Shown here: one piece after another, positions 46,567 to 58,060 of the stretch
How positions within the stretch are numbered: position 1 is the stretch's first letter
Layout of the letters: the number at the start of each line of letters is the position of its first letter
Assembly (NCBI GenBank): GCA_030063045.1
Contig: JAQSEB010000027.1
Span: 372,001 to 436,000 of the forward strand
From: Pratylenchus scribneri
Taxonomy: Eukaryota; Nematoda; Chromadorea; Rhabditida; Pratylenchidae
DNA: 64,000 nucleotides
Reading direction: 5' to 3'
Program-made: the position numbers and the translations under genes
The notes under the pieces: generated by a model
What the model was told of the DNA's origin: nothing
What the model saw: the letters and a program-made list of their open reading frames with translations, nothing else
Database searches by the model: none

Positions 46567-47092
46567 ACGGGATTAGCTTGCTAGCTAATTTCACGAATCT
46601 CAGCTTCCAGACATCGTTCTGGCTCGAGAGTAGGCTCGTTCGACTCGACATGGTCGATTTACTATATGAAATTTCAATTACAGACCGGTATAGCCATAAC
46701 CCTATCCCTCTCAAAACGGTCTGTAACCGAAATTTCATATAGTAAATCGGTACTTATTTGGTTTATATCCCATTTATAGGAAAGTGCTGGTCCCCAACCC
46801 CCTCCCTTTTGGTTTGTCATATTTAGAGTTAGGCTCAATCAGGGTTGGGTTAAGGTTATGATGGGATGAAAATCATCTTACGTGTATCCTAAACCCAAAC
46901 CTTAACTCAAACCTTAAAACCAAAGGGAGGACCAAGCGCTTTCCCAAAAATGGGATACAAACCAAATAAGTACCAGTAAATCGACCATGCCGAGTCGAAT
47001 GAGCTTACTCTCGAATCTGTACGATTACGATGCCCTAGAAATCGCGATTCCCGAAATGAGCTAACCCAAATCCCTAGCTAATTCCGGGAATA
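46567..47092. repeat. Nested palindromes just upstream of the annexin-like gene
   Basis: The outer arms (GCTAGCTAATTTC..CTCGAGAGTAGGCTCGTTCG and its inverse GAATGAGCTTACTCTCGA..GCTAATTCC) enclose a 93-bp hairpin (GATTTACTATATGAAATTTC / GAAATTTCATATAGTAAATC) and a 226-bp foldback at 46749-46974 whose ends are GGTACTTATTTGGTTTATAT and its inverse. Confidence 0.8.
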
Positions 47093-47177
47093 ATTAATGC
47101 ACAGAATTATCGACTAATATATAATTAATAAATTGGATCCAAAATATTAATTATTCTTCTAATTTTTAGACGAAAAC

Positions 47178-50100
47178 ATGATGTTCAAATCATTGTTCAT
47201 TCTTTGTGTTTTCTTATATTTGCCATCAAAAAATTTGATGGCAAATGCTGCCTATGTACTCAATACAATCGACAAATTTAACAATGAATTTGAATACGAA
47301 TTCAATAAATATTTCCACGAAGCAAAGTCGCAACCAAAATTAGGAGGCAATATCATGGAGGCCTTTCAAATGCTTGGCAATATTAAACAAGGAATTCCTA
47401 CTATAAGGGACAGAGTGACAAAATTTCTATGGGGAAAGAGCATGGGGACATTTATAATTATTGAAAAAGGACTAAAAGACATATTAAATGTATTGAAAAC
47501 CATGATTCATTCACTGAAACAAGACATGAAAATTATTGAGGGAAAGAAGGAACCGGCTCAGTTATTAGAAGCTGCCGAAAGATTAAAAGCCCCACAAAAA
47601 GAAGAGCGTGGAATGGATTTGGGAATGGATCAAGAAGATAAGAAGAGAAAAATTGAGGAAGAAATGGCTGAGGAAAATTTGCGATTTTTGCGAATTAATT
47701 TCATTGAAAAATTAATCAAAATGTGCCAAATGGCAATTCAATATTTGAATACCATATACGAGGAATTGCAAACTGTTCAACGCGGCCTTGAAAAGCACTC
47801 TGCTGATGGTATGTTTCTTATTATGTGTTGTAGCCGATTTGGAAAATTTGCCGTTCCAGAAACGGCTAGCCAATTTGGAAACAAACAAATCGGCTAGCCA
47901 ATTTGAAAAATGGCATTTAAAATGAGAACCGGCTTAACTAATTCAGAATATTCAGAACAGGTGAAAATAAAATCAGAAAAGTGGGAAATCAAATCAGAAT
48001 AGCAAAATTAATATCGCAATTGTCAGAAATAAAATCAGAACTGCCAGATTTAATATTAAAATTATAGTCAGAATAGTTAGAATTCATAAAAATTATAATC
48101 AGAACCACAAGAATAATGGTTTTAACTTTTAATCAGAATAAAATTAGAAATCAAAATTTAATGATATTAATTCGATAATTCTGATTTTAATTCTCATACT
48201 CTTTTTGATTTTATTTTCACCTGGGCCCCGTTTCAATTTCCACTTTTAACTTTTAACTTTGAAGATTTTTGCTTTTAACTTTTAACTTTGAAAATTTTCT
48301 GTTTCAATTAGCGTTTTCAAATTAAAAGTTCAAAGTTAAAAGTTCAAAGTAAAATTTTCAAAGTTAATGGTGATTCTGTTTCAATTAATGCTTTGAACTG
48401 ACCTTACTTTTAAAAGTTCCTTTGAACTTTGAAGATTCACTTTGAACTTTTAATAAAAATATTCAAAGTAAAAATAGGGCCTAAATCACTGCTTTGAACT
48501 CATTTAAAAAAATCATTAAAAATTTAGAAAAAATTTAAAAATTATGAAATCAAAAATATTATATAGAAAAGACTCTCCTCTATCCAAATATATAAATTAT
48601 TAGTGATAATTATTATTTTCTGATTTTTTACAATTTTTTGAATCAAAAGTCTGAAAAATGGCCTAAATCGGTGAATATCGGAATTCAAAAAATCATAACT
48701 CAGGAAATTTTTGAAAAAAAATTCTGAAATTTTCAGTATTTGGTAAATAGATAAATTTATAGCGTATAAATTTTTTCTAGAATTTTTTCAACGTTTTCTC
48801 GATTTTTAAAAATGGTACATTAAGTCGCCGCACGTCCCCAGAAAAAAATTCATAAATTTAAAAATTTTCAATAAAAAAATTTGAAATTTTTATAGAATAT
48901 TTTACGGATATTTTTGAATGTATAAAAAATTTTTGAAAAATTTCCTCTCTTCCAAAAGAAAGTATAACGATACGCCTTTTGGGCGCATGCCAATGTGCGC
49001 AGTAAATTTGCCCCATCATAATTCTTCAACAACTGAAGTGTTTTAAAATAATCTTATGTCATTTTGAAGAGCAAAATTATAGCTTTTAATTACTCTATTT
49101 CCTTAATGGATTGATTCGATCTTTTCGGAAATATGATTTTAATAGTAAGGTTGAAATAATTTTCGGCTTATTCGACATTTTTGACCATAGCTTTTTGATT
49201 TAAAATCCGATTAACTTAATTTCTACATCATTCAATAGAACTCATTCAGCCTTTTAATATGACCACAAATTCATTAAAATATTTTTAGAATTTGAAATTT
49301 TTTATAGGATGTTTCAGCAAATTTCTACATTTTTTAGAAAATAGAATTATTAGGAAAAAAAGAAAAAAAAATTTCAAAAATTTTTTTTATCATATATAGA
49401 ATTGTCTAGAAAATAATCTCTGAAAATTTCCGAATTTTCTATTGATAGAGTTTCGAGCTATGATTTTTTATTTTTAAAATAATTTAATTTAATCTTAATT
49501 TTTCTACTTTTAAAAGCTCAAAGGGAAATTGCGTTTCAATTTATTAAAAGTTGAAAGAGAAAAATTCAAAGTAGGAAATTTTCAATTGAAACAGAATTTT
49601 GGTCACTTTTAACTTTTAATTTGAACTTTGAAGATTTTTACTTTTAACTTTGAACTTTTTAGTAGTCAAAATTGAAACGCTTTAATTTTAACTTTTAACT
49701 TTAACTTTTACTTTGAACTTTTTAAAAGTTCAAAGTTAAAAGTGGAAATTGAAACGGGGCCCTGCTCTAATTTTATTCTGAAACATTCTGATTTTATTTA
49801 ATCCTCTGGTCTGATTTTAATTTTAAATGCCATTTTTCAAATCGTTATATGAAATTATAATATAAATATAATCTAACTCCGGCCAAATTGCATAAAATAA
49901 TTTTCAGCGGGCACATCATCTATTCACTCTGATATGATGGACATTGACAATGATGACAAGGCCATTGTGGTATCTTCTGCTGCCTTGGATTATGATGACA
50001 ATGACAAATACAACAATCCTTCTGAAAAAACGGCCAATGTGATGGTTGCTAGCTTTGATAAAATTGTAATTTTTTTATTATTATTAATATTTATAAATCA

Positions 50101-53100
50101 TTTCCATAATAAATTAAAAATATCTTCGATTTAAATCGTTAAATCAATGGTTCAAATTTGATGTGAAAAAAATTATTTCTTTAAATTTTAATTTTCTGAA
50201 AAACAAAAAATTTTTTTTCAGAGCCTACCTGCTGGTTCTTTGGCAAAAGTGGAATTATTTTTGGGAGATTATATTGTGCTTGAAACTGTTCAACAAAAAA
50301 AGGAAGCCATTAAGAATTGTATTGAAGAATTGAATAAAATAAAACAAAGATCTAATAAAATTGCCAAATTGCAATTAATTTTGGAAAAGGCATTAAAAAT
50401 GCCAGTCGATGAAAAGCAGAAAAAATTTTTAGGGAAAGTATTTGAAATGTTTGCACCGAACAGAAAAAATCGCATTTTGTTATTTCAAATTAAGGTAATC
50501 TATGAATAAATATGTGAAAATAATTAATTTAATATATTTTTTCATTTTATTCCATCGAATTTTTGGAAATATTTCTTTTAAATATGAAATACATAAAATT
50601 AAAAAATAAATTCATAAATTTTTAAAATTAATTTATAAAAAGTTTTAAATTTTTTTTGTTTATAGGAGAAATTCGTTAATGCTCTAAATGAATTGAATTC
50701 GAGACGGGAATTTGACGGATCAATAAAAAGAGCAAAAAAGGTATATTCTTTTATTGCATTCCAATAAATTTTTGAATTTTGATTCAGGATTTTGACTTCA
50801 ACGACGCTCCAAAAGAATTTAATTCTATCGAATTAGAATACATTAAGGTTTATTGTTCCCATAATTGTAAATATTTGTTTTCACTTTTCAGAAAGGCAAC
50901 AAATTATTTCAGGAGAAATTTAAATCATTTCTTCCGGATCTTGCTAAGAATTTGAATTTGATGAACTTAATTGGCAAAATTAACTATTTGACTAGGCAAG
51001 AGCAGGCCTTAATCATAAAGCCTAATCAAACCCCCATTGAAATGAATAAAGTCCAAAAATGTGAGGAAACTATCAAATCGTTTGACCAACTCATCGAAGC
51101 AATTCTATGTGATTTGTTCGATATTTCTGCCACCGACGGGCATCAACATAACGAACAAAGCCAAGGAGAGCAAGAGCACTCTTCTGCAGTTCAACCCAGC
51201 CAAGGAAACCACTTTGATTGTATGTTTCTTATATAAAATTAACGTGCGTGGACATTTTGCATCTAATTTGGGGACATTTTGCATCTAATTTTGCAAAAAA
51301 AATGGTTTTTTGGCTCCAACATAGGCAAATTTTTGTCCAATATACCATTCGATAATATACAAAAAAAGCTATTAAATTCATTTTAAATCAGTTTAATTGG
51401 CTCATTGGTCGTTGTGTTATGGCCAAAAAAGTCATTTCCATAAAATGGCCATAACTCAACAAATTTATGGCCTAGCCCCTAACCCTATCCCTAGCCCTAA
51501 CCCTAAAAAGTTTTCCACAGAAAAAAAATAGTCAAATTAGATGCAAAAAAGATCCGAATTAGATGAAAGAAAAAACTTTTTTTTTTATTTTTATTACAAA
51601 AATTCATTTTATTCTTTTCGGAACTTTTTTGTTCTTGAATGAATTTTTTTCCTTAGGTAATTAACCAAAAATGATCCAATTGAGGAAAAATGTAACCAAA
51701 AAAACTCGATAGGAGAAAAATCAAAATTTGAATTTATAAGAACAATAGAAGGGCCAATAAGGACAATAATGGATTTTCTAAGGACGGGATCAATTTTATA
51801 AGGACTTTTCTTATAAAATAAGGATGATTCCGAGCCTATAATAACTTGCTCTAACTCCGGCAAATTCAAATAAAATGCTTTTAAGTGGACACATTATCTA
51901 TTCAATTTGATTACAAATGCAATCCTGAAGAAACAGCCGATGTGATGATTGCTGCCTTGGATAAAATTGTAAGTTTTTATTATTAATAAATCATTATTAC
52001 TATTATAAATTACAAAATCCATTAATTCCAAAATGCAAAAATAATTTCAATATAAACCATTAAATTAAAAATTTAATTTTTTTTTCTCATTTTTTAATTT
52101 AAATTTTTGATTTAAATTTTAAACCATGGCAAAAAAATTTAAAGTAAAATTAGAAATAAAAATCAGAATAAAATCAGAATTAAAATCAAAATAAAAATAG
52201 AAATAAAAATCAGAATAAAATCAGAATTAAAATCAGAATAAAACCAGAATTTAAATCAGAATAAAATCAGAACTTAAATCAGAAATAAAAATCAGAATAA
52301 AACCAGAACTTAAATCAGAATAAAATCAGAACTTAAATCAGAAATAAAAATCAGAATAAAACCAGAATTTAAATCAGAATAAAATCAGAAATAAAAATCA
52401 GAATAAAACCAGAACTTAAATCAGAATAAAATCAGAATTTAAATCAGAAATAAAAATCAGAATATAACCAGAATTTAAATCAGAATAAAATCAGAAATAA
52501 AAATCAGAATAAAACCAGAACTTAAATCAGAATAAAATTAGAACTTAAATCAGAATAAAATCAGAATTTAAATCAGAATAGAATAAGAAATCGCCCACAT
52601 TTGCACTTGTTTAAGAATTGTCTTATTAGAACTTCTTTTCACTTGACCAATAATACACATAATATCCTTTTTTCATTAAAACTCACTAAATAATCTTTTT
52701 TCCTCAAACAGATTAAATTGACTGATAGAGAAGCAGCGACGAAAGAGTTGATAACAGCAATAGTGAACTGTAACAATGAGCAGCGTCATATGGTTTGTTG
52801 TATTTTATTAATTTGATGACAATCGGCGCCCAAATCCTCTGTGGGTGGTGGAATTTTCCCCAACTCAAATGCTTCATTTATCCAGTATATAAAAATGATC
52901 TTGGAAGCAGAAAGAATTATGGGAGGGGGATTGATTTGGGCGAAGTCGTCCGCCGAGGGGAATTATAGGGGACTATATACCGTAAATATTCTATTAGAAG
53001 CCCATGGGCTTATAAATTTCGTAGCCCCAAAAATGGGCAAAATTTGTTTTCTAACTTTGTTATACTTTTGGAACTTTGTTGTTCGCCAATAAACTTATTA

Positions 53101-56100
53101 TCCAAAAATGCACTTCAATGTTCAATACAAATGGATTTGTTCCCTTTTCCAGGTTAAGGTCTTTTTAGATAAAAAATTGGGCGAAAAATGGAAATCCGAA
53201 AAATTGAGATCTATGCTAGTGGAAGGATTGGGCAAAGATTTGGCAGAGCTGGTTTGGGAATTAATGAAAGAATCAGGAGAACGTGATGCTAAGCTATTGC
53301 ATAGGAATATGTATGAATCGCATAATAATTTGGAAAAGAAAATACGTGATATCGTCCTTGAGTGGGTTTTATTTAAATAATTTGTACATTATATTAGTAG
53401 AGAGCGGATTTATATGCACCAAAAAGTGCCAAAATTTGCTAATTTCGGCAAAATATAATATGCAAAAATTCGATCAGAAACCATTAAAATATGCAATTTT
53501 TCGAATTTTATTGCATTTTTGAAGGAAAATTTTTGTCAAAAAAGTGCCAAAATATGCATTTGCATATAAATATATGCAATTTCATAAAAATCCGCTCTAT
53601 AATTATTAGTATTTAACGCATTTTTTTATTTTTAAAGAATTATGATTTCTCGCAATAAAACTGAATGGGCGAATATCAAAAGGGCCTTTTATGAGAAGGA
53701 AAAAAAATTTCTGGAGAATGAAATCGCAAAGTATATAGCTTCTACAGAATATAAGCATTTTTTCGTTAACCTCTGTGCTGGTATACGGCAAGATGAAAAT
53801 TACCCCACGAATTTGACGAAAGCACAAAAGGTTTAATTTCAAGCAATGAGTCCAAATCCAAATAAAATATGATTACTTGGAAATTTGCCCTAAAATTTCT
53901 ATTTATATTTTTTTCCACACAAAATGTCTTCATTACAAAATAGCAGTGTTTTTTGCACAAAGCTGAATAATATTTTAAAAATAGATTAAGCATACTTTTC
54001 TATGTCAATTTTTTCAAATTCTAAAAAAAATGTTTTAAATTTAATTTGTCATAAGATTACACCTTTTTCTTCTTTAAAGTCAGCGAAATTTGTTTTTCTA
54101 TAAAAAAATTTACAATTCAAAAAAATTAATTATATTTCAAAATAGGATGCAAAAGAATTGTATCGTCCCAACGAAATCATCCTTCGCAAAGAGGCTTATG
54201 ATTTTATGTTCATGTTAGCCAGCCAGAGTTATGCGCAATTACGCCTGGTAAGTGATGAGAAAAACGGACAGTGAATGAGCATTTTAAATTTCACAATCTT
54301 TTTATCATTTCGTTTTTTCCTTATTGGTTTCCACTTTCCAGCCATTTTAGTTCGTTAAAATAATATTTAAGATAAAAATTATATTTTTTATTCATTATTT
54401 GTTAAGAATGTTTATTTTCGATTTAAGCTTTGAATATTTTTACATATTCAAATAATAGTTTAGCTCTAAAAAATTAAAATTCTTCAATTAGAAAAAGAAA
54501 TTTACTTTTCATAAATTTAATTTTTGCCTTTTTGTTTTACAGTTGTTCGAAGAATATGATAAGTTAAGAAATCCAAATTCATTAGAAAAGGACGTTCAAG
54601 AAGATTTCAAAGATCAGTAAGTTTTTTGCTCACATAACAATGTAATTTGTCCATAATTTCTCGTACAATTTAGATTTAATGAAGATGTCAAGAATATCCT
54701 CCTAGCATTTATTGCATATGCTAAAAATCCTCATCTCTATTTTGCGACCCGTTTTGAAGAAAAATTGCAAGGCTATTATAAGTAGGGTTGCGCTCCCGTC
54801 CCCGCGGGGGTCACCCCCGACGGGGGCCCCCGCGGGGGTTTGAGTTTCACCCCCGTCCCACTCCCGAAGGTCCACCCCCGATCACTCCCGCCCCCCGAAC
54901 CTCCACCCCCGCGGGGGTACGGGGGTGAACATGCACCCCATATTATTGGATTTTTTCCCGGAAAATGGGAAATGTCAAGGAAATTTTGAGTAAATTTTTA
55001 AAAGCTTTTTAAATTTTTTTTGTTTAAATTTATCGCTGTCTACTATTTGACTAAAATTTTTCGCTGCGCGGCAATTTTTGGACAAAAATTTGGGATTTCT
55101 ACCTTATAGAGAAAGTAAAATTCATGAGTCATATGATATACCATCCGACTCCTCTCGTCGAGCTGAGTTCAATGGTACCAAAATTATGGCCCGGACTTTA
55201 CCCGTTGAAAAGTTATGATTTCAGGAACATCGAAAAAGTGCTTGGTCCCCCTATGGGTCGAAAGAATTTTTTCGGTCAAATTATACTTCAATCGACGCGT
55301 CTCGATGAGAGAAACTCAAATCTATCATGTTTTCTCATAAAACTCAAAAATAAAAAAGTTATAGCCATTTTAGTCTCGCTGGAATGTGTTGGAATTGCGG
55401 AGGAATGTAAGAATGGACTCCGGAGTTTGCGTAGCCGAAGCGCGGGAACTGGACGTTCGTCTGGTCGCGCGGAGGCGGAGCACACGGAGGAGTCCACTCT
55501 GAAATGCCCAACGGAGCAATTCCAATCCGTATTTCCTTTGCGCGCCTCTAACTTTTTTATTTTTGCATTTTATGTGAAACCAATAACATTTTCGTAATCA
55601 GCTCTCGAGCTGCGTCGAATGAGTTATAATATGTCCGAAAATTTTTTTTGAAAATTTTCAACCCATAGGGGGACCCTTCACTTTTGCGTTTTTTAGTTGT
55701 TTATCATTCTGTAACATCAGAACTCGTAAAGTCCGGACCATAATTTTTGTACCATTGAACTCAGCTCGACGAGAGGAGTCGAATGGTATATCGTATGATC
55801 CCTATATTTTACTTTCGCTATACGGTAGGGCGCCCAAAAATTTTCCTTCAAAAAATTTTTTATGTGAAAAATAACAGATTTACACTAGCCCCGCCCCCGC
55901 GGGGATCCCCGCGGGGGTCCCCGTCAAGGTCACCCCCGTCCCCGCCCCCGAAGGTGCCACCCCCGATCACCCCCGCCCCCGTCCAACTCGCCCCCGAACC
56001 TCGGGAGCGCAACCCTAATTATAAGGATATAAATTATAACCTGGTGAGACTCGGACACTCTGGTGGTTATAAGTAGGGCCCCGATTTATATTGACGAAAA

Positions 56101-56925
56101 ATCCCGAAATATTTATTGAAATATTGATGAAAAAATCGCAAAATATTGGCAAAAATGGTCAAATATAGACAAAATATTGATGAAAATTTTTAGAAAACTG
56201 AAAAATTTTAGCAAAAAAAAATTGTAAAAATGTTTTTTTTTATTACTTTTAACCACAAATTATTAAAATTCTTATGTTTTTTTTATTCAAAAATTTCAAA
56301 ATCAATTTTTTCATTATTTCATAAAAGTGGCAAAATTTTTTAGATAAATTTTCGAAATTTAATCAAAAAATTTTTATTTTTTTTTTTCAAATAACTATAA
56401 AAATTTATTGAATATGTTCGAATTCGAAATATATTGATGAAAATGACCAAAAATTTCCTAAAAATGCCAAAATATTGATATCAATATTGACAAAAAATAT
56501 CATTAAAATCAACTAAATTCTTGATAAAAACATGTTTACGTTCGTTTCAAGCTATTTAAAATTCGCAAACAAAATATTGATATCAATATAAATAAATCCG
56601 GGCCCTAGTGATAAGCATTGAGATTTTACTAATTCATTTTTAAATATTTTCATATTCCTTTTTTTTTTGCAGATTCGCTTGGTCATTTCACGTGAGAATG
56701 ATTTGGCCAGCATTCGTACGGAATACATACAAAAATATGGAAAAGACCTTTTGTATGAAATTAAATCGAAAACGGGTGGCTATTTCCAAGTGGAATTTTT
56801 TTTAAAAAATAATTTTTCATCCTCTATTGTAAATTATATTTTAGTACGCTTTGTTGGCTCTTTTCAAAAAGAACTCGTCGCAACAAGAAGGCGTTGAAGG
56901 ACACAAAAGGAAAAGAAAAATTTGA
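47178..56925 (+). CDS. Secreted annexin-like protein, exon 13 interrupted by a transposon
   Basis: Annexins bind acidic phospholipids through four alpha-helical repeats; secreted annexins are known as effectors of cyst nematodes. Exons: 47178-47808, 49908-50065, 50222-50494, 50666-50740, 50788-50847, 50892-51219, 51886-51968, 52712-52792, 53153-53361, 53638-53830, 54146-54247, 54543-54616, 54674-54782 continuing at 56026-56043, 56673-56789 and 56845-56925; all phases agree, about 863 aa before interruption. Leader: MMFKSLFILCVFLYLPSKNL. About 500 residues of charged, helical sequence follow, then the core: NPEETADVMIAALDKI (repeat 1), EIMISRNKTEWANIKRAFYE (2), YDFMFMLASQSYAQLRLLFE (3), RLVISRENDLASIRTEYIQK plus YGKDLLYEIKSKTGGYFQ and YALLALF (4). 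Type II calcium loops (GxGT) are not conserved. A 1235-bp element puts TAG directly after GGYYK-type codons at 54783, removing repeat 4 unless spliced around. Confidence 0.82.
48224..49761. mobile_element. MITE-like element (GGCCCCGTTTCAATT ends), 1.54 kb
   Basis: Ends GGCCCCGTTTCAATTTCCAC and GTGGAAATTGAAACGGGGCC are exact inverses. CTG flanks both sides (48221-48223, 49762-49764), a 3-bp duplication. Subterminal ACTTTTAACTTTTAACTTTG repeats; no transposase frame. In intron 1 of the annexin-like gene. Confidence 0.88.
52150..52590. repeat. Irregular tandem array of AAATCAGAATAAAA units
   Basis: Repeats of AAATCAGAATAAAACCAGAA and close variants (TCAGAACTT, TCAGAAATAAAAA) with a loose higher-order period of about 60 bp. 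In the annexin-like gene between exons 7 and 8. The same motif occurs at 47935-48180 and 26405-26925. Confidence 0.85.
53401..53599. mobile_element. Possible MITE (AGAGCGGATTT ends), 199 bp
   Basis: AGAGCGGATTTATAT and ATAAAAATCCGCTCT are inverted ends. The inside is rich in ATATGCAAAAA and GTGCCAAAA and their inverses. No clear target duplication. In intron 9 of the annexin-like gene. Confidence 0.65.
54783..56017. mobile_element. GC-rich hAT-like MITE (TAGGGTTGCG ends), 1235 bp, inserted in annexin exon 13
   Basis: Ends TAGGGTTGCGCTCC and GGAGCGCAACCCTA. ATTATAAG flanks exactly (54775-54782, 56018-56025). Arms match the 44242-44725 element in reverse order. A foldback is nested at about 55104-55826. 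Removing the element and one ATTATAAG copy restores GGC TAT TAT AAG GAT ATA. Confidence 0.95.
55104..55826. repeat. Foldback element nested in the annexin-interrupting MITE
   Basis: Arms run from TATAGAGAAAGTAAAA to TTTTACTTTCGCTATA, with ATACCATCCGACTCCTCTCG and its inverse CGAGAGGAGTCGAATGGTAT. A second internal pair, TCGACGCGTCTCGATGAGAG and GAGCTGCGTCGAATGAG, lies inside. The plus-strand open frame at 55124-55597 belongs to this repeat. Confidence 0.85.
56074..56607. mobile_element. hAT-like MITE (TAGGGCCC ends), 534 bp
   Basis: Ends TAGGGCCCCGATTTATATTG and CAATATAAATAAATCC then GGGCCCTA are inverted. Flanks GTTATAAG and GTGATAAG match at 7 of 8. The inside is rich in AAATATTGATGAAAA. 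In the annexin intron right after exon 13. Confidence 0.85.
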
Positions 56926-57281
56926 AGAAAGAACGGAAAATCGGATATGCTTTTGTGGCTTCAGCATTTAGCCTCAATCGCAATATGATCCATCCAAAAA
57001 ATCCCCACTTTTCTGTTTTTACTACCTTTCATGTCATCCTATCTCCATATTTTATTTACTTTTCGAATTTCTTTGATAAATCAACAAAATCCCTGCTTTA
57101 TTATTTCATGAACCTTTCATTTCATAATACATATTATCCTATCCTCATATTTTTATTTATTTACTTTTCGAATTTCTTTGATAAAAACATTGTCGAAAGG
57201 AAGCTAGAAAATTTAGAACCGACGGAAATTCTCAACCAATTTCAAACATAATCCATCAGAAATCGGCAATCCCGGAGAATT

Positions 57282-57681
57282 ATGGTCCCTCCAAAAAAAT
57301 TTTAAAAAATTCGTAAACCACATTTCTAGGGGTAATCGGAGGCCTAGAACACGAATCTGACATGCATTTTGTCATATCTCTCCATCTTGGTAAGATATTG
57401 CCGACTTATACCAAAGTAGGCAAAGGGGAACTAAGAGCATTTTTGGGGAAAATTTTTTTGTGTAGGCAAATTATAGCTCAATCGACGCAGCTTGACGGGG
57501 CGAATCTATATATACCATTTATTTGAGGTAATATTGCAAAATAAGCAACTTATAACAAAAAGAAATATTTATCTTGGTAATGTATTTAGACATATAACTT
57601 GTCGAATTTACATTATTAGCTTTTAAAAATGGTACCAATCGATTCGCCTCGTCAAGCTTCGTCGATTGTACGTTTACGGGA
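57282..57681. other. Spacer with foldback-motif fragments
   Basis: Holds ATCGACGCAGCTTGACGGGG at 57482 and the roughly inverse CGCCTCGTCAAGCTTCGTCG at 57645, about 180 bp apart, a worn foldback of the family found elsewhere in the window. Confidence 0.5.
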
Positions 57682-57890
57682 ATGGATGAACATCAGAGAC
57701 TGGCTCAAGAGAAAAATCGTTTGTATATTTATTTTTGTTTCTGGGAAAGTCATTTTCAAGAACGAACTTTTTACTTTTTTTTCCAGAAGAACCGGAATTG
57801 GATGGCCTCATCATATTTGACGAGAAATACACCATCTTGATTGGGGCACTATTGATCTTTTTATCATTTGAAGAAAATTTTTATGAATAA
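57682..57890 (+). CDS. Possible 46-aa single-pass membrane protein
   Basis: Two exons, 57682-57718 and 57787-57890, join in phase 1 across a 68-bp intron (donor C|gtttgt, pyrimidine tract, ttccag). They give MDEHQRLAQEKNQEPELDGL then IIFDEKYTILIGALLIFLSF and a short acidic end. The second half is one hydrophobic helix flanked by charges, as in small ER or mitochondrial membrane proteins. No family recognised. The first exon overlaps a worn foldback motif, so an upstream true start or chance joining is possible. Confidence 0.38.
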
Positions 57891-58060
57891 AATATTTAAA
57901 ATATTATATAAAATTAATTAAGTTTTAATAAAAATTGGTTAATAACTTGGAAAAATATAATGGGAATTTGTAGTGTGTGAATGAAATAAAATTGGATATA
58001 ATTATTTTGTTTTTCATTATTTTCAATTAATTTGTTCATCAAGTTTCATTTTATTGCTTC

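Noticed and set aside
51470..51515. Telomere-like CCCTAACCCTA run
   Set aside because: Only a few imperfect CTAACCCTA units, mid-intron, similar to ends and loops of local MITEs; not a telomere.
55124..55597. 157-codon plus-strand frame starting MSHMIYHPTPLVE
   Set aside because: Lies wholly in the foldback nested in the annexin-interrupting MITE; it is arm sequence and resembles no protein.
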